Below are positions 63,038 through 64,000 of a stretch of DNA of 64,000 bases, one piece after another. The position numbers were made by a program, and so were the translations under genes. This stretch comes from Pseudomonas sp. TNT3 (GTDB taxonomy: Bacteria > Pseudomonadota > Gammaproteobacteria > Pseudomonadales > Pseudomonadaceae), in contig NZ_WFGV02000027.1 in assembly GCF_010095445.2 (NCBI RefSeq), positions 16,286-80,285 on the forward strand, given 5' to 3'. Under the pieces are notes generated by a model. It made no database searches and was not told where the DNA came from. It saw only the letters and a program-made list of their open reading frames with translations. Numbering within the stretch: position 1 is the first letter of the stretch; every line of letters starts with the position of its first letter.

Positions 63038-63271
63038 TCAAAATACCAAGCGATCTGAAGAATGAGTGGGCAACACGGCGGTCCCCTGACTACCGCTTTG
63101 AATTCCAAAGCCTGGATCGGTATTCATGACCGCTAGCTGAGGGGCTTTTTGCAGCTGAAGATAATGCGGTATCCGTTGGACGATCGACTCTTCATCCTTC
63201 TCGGGTGTGAAAGTGAATCCCAGCAGAAGGGCCAGTGCTATCACGTTCGAAAGAAGAAGGATGTTGTTCAT
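63038..63271 (-). CDS. Small hypothetical protein with N-terminal membrane helix
   Basis: A 77-residue protein starting with one hydrophobic helix (NNILLLSNVIALALLLGFTF), then a polar tail of about 55 residues without recognised motif. CGGAG lies about eight bases before the ATG, which supports translation. It ends 20 bases before the two-helix protein gene on the same strand, so the two may be co-transcribed. Function unknown; it could also be a fortuitous frame. Confidence 0.5.
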   Translation of the reverse strand: MNNILLLSNVIALALLLGFTFTPEKDEESIVQRIPHYLQLQKAPQLAVMNTDPGFGIQSGSQGTAVLPTHSSDRLVF

Positions 63272-63567
63272 GGGAATGATCTCCGATGCTTTGCAGGTTA
63301 CTAAAGCAGCCAGCGTGCCAACAGTCTAAATGGGATAAGTCGTTGAGATACAGGGGATTAGGGTTCGGCTGGATGGTTTTGTTCGTGCATTTTGCAATGA
63401 TGGCTTTTTGAGGGGGGGTTATTTGCACGACCGGCGACCATCGGCGAATGAGGGGAACATTGCCTACGCTTAAAAAGCATGCGGACGACATGACAAAAGT
63501 AGGGTTGCCCGTTAACATGCACGCCGTCGCTGCATGACGCCTCTTGGCAGTTTTCCGGATGACGAAT

Positions 63568-63644
63568 GTCTCAGTAGCTCAATTGGATAGAGCATCCCCC
63601 TCCTAAGGGGAAGGTTGGCAGTTCGAACCTGCCCTGGGACACCA
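63568..63644 (+). tRNA. tRNA-Arg (anticodon CCU)
   Basis: A 77-base tRNA: acceptor GTCTCAG with CTGGGAC, D arm with AGCTCAATTGGATAGAGC, anticodon loop CTCCTAA (anticodon CCT), T loop GTTCGAACC and encoded CCA. It reads AGG codons. It lies between the small membrane proteins and the putative rRNA operon promoter. Confidence 0.96.
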
Positions 63645-63716
63645 TGACTTCTCCTTCTGCCGGCCCGTTTCTTGTTCGGTGATGTTGATCAGATCTCGAG
63701 GTTGCTGCAGAAGTCG

Positions 63717-63754
63717 AAAAGCCCTGCTGGGTTCACTCAGACAGGGCTTTTTTA
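63717..63754 (+). terminator. Terminator after tRNA-Arg(CCU)
   Basis: AAAAGCCCTG and CAGGGCTTTTTT enclose about 15 bases, with a T run on the right; it lies about 75 bases after the tRNA. Confidence 0.85.
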
Positions 63755-63837
63755 TGTCTCGCGTAAGCTGTCAGGTCGGATCCCTTCCTTATATAAGGAA
63801 GCTATTCGACTTTCTGATAGAAAATCAAAATCAGTGC

Positions 63838-63865
63838 TTGACGACAGATTCAGGATGTCTATAAT
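63838..63865 (+). promoter_or_regulatory. Strong promoter, probably P1 of an rRNA operon
   Basis: TTGACG (63838-63843) and TATAAT (63860-63865), spaced 16 bases, are followed by a GC-rich discriminator (CGCCCCGC) as in stringently controlled stable-RNA promoters. An A/T-rich stretch with AAAATCAAAATCA lies just upstream, like an UP element. The downstream sequence resembles the leader of Pseudomonas rRNA operons, but the 16S gene itself is outside the window. Confidence 0.6.
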
Positions 63866-63983
63866 TCGCCCCGCTTCCGGCGCAGTCGAAACGGAAAACT
63901 CCTTGGTAAACAAAGAGTTACGCAGTTTTCGGCAGTGAGTTGCTTCAGGTCATCGAAGCGCGAAAGGAGTTGAAAAAGAGGTG

Positions 63984-63989
63984 TTGACA
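63984..63989 (+). promoter_or_regulatory. -35 box of a second promoter at the window edge
   Basis: TTGACA within GAAAAAGAGGTGTTGACAGC resembles the second promoter of Pseudomonas rRNA operons as I remember it. Its -10 box would fall beyond base 64000, so it cannot be confirmed here. Confidence 0.45.
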
Positions 63990-64000
63990 GCAGCGAGTAA

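Overview
The window is chromosomal DNA from a Pseudomonas of the fluorescens group. This rests on recognisable Pseudomonas-type genes and operons (aotJQMOP-argR, aruCFGDB-aruE, alaS-lysC-rsmA, amrZ), on the GntR and ArgR operator sequences, and on many paired REP-type inverted repeats between genes. The assignment is by recognition of protein sequences, not by a search.

Layout. 1-4.3 kb: end of a LysR regulator, then the gluconate locus gntR / gntK-gntP with three GntR-type operators. 4.3-8.6 kb: alanine aminotransferase alaC, a LysE-type exporter, and small enzymes (GyrI-like, two GNATs, a PNPOx-fold protein). 8.7-11.3 kb: a four-gene cassette ending in an ECF42-type sigma factor (NTF2-like, DGPF/YCII, AHSA1, sigma). 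11.4-14.6 kb: an SDR dehydrogenase, two LysR regulators and a frameshifted PACE efflux gene. 14.6-22.3 kb: phosphate transporter, ZntB, a chemoreceptor, PepSY protein, GlpQ, DUF2025-like and DUF1003 proteins. 22.4-28.5 kb: TetR/metallo-hydrolase pair, periplasmic amidase, two orphan Xre-type proteins (one frameshifted), AraC regulator and a TauE-type permease. 28.6-31.3 kb: an accessory-looking patch with a zinc-motif protein of unknown function, an HNH nuclease and a BRO-N protein. 31.6-36.7 kb: nrdB without nrdA, two small secreted proteins, and acsA.

37.2-52.3 kb is devoted to arginine. aotJQMOP imports arginine/ornithine, argR senses it, and aruC-F-G-D-B-(PA0900-like)-E degrades it through the arginine succinyltransferase pathway. 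ArgR-type half-sites lie ahead of both aotJ and aruC. Between argR and aruC sits the wreck of a large DUF6543 (dermonecrotic-toxin-like) gene, with an in-frame amber codon and a lost C-terminus.

52.4-64 kb: a type-II-like lumazine synthase with an FMN riboswitch in its leader, low-specificity threonine aldolase, alaS-lysC-rsmA, tRNA-Ser(GCU), two identical tRNA-Arg(ACG), MgtE, amrZ, two tiny genes, tRNA-Arg(CCU), and at the right edge what looks like the promoter region of an rRNA operon.

No CRISPR array, insertion sequence, integrase or intact prophage was seen. The most unusual points are three damaged genes (PACE, Xre, DUF6543), the small accessory patch at 28.6-31.3 kb, a perfect 8-3-8 inverted repeat ahead of alaS, and the unexplained histidine-tailed protein inside the aru operon.
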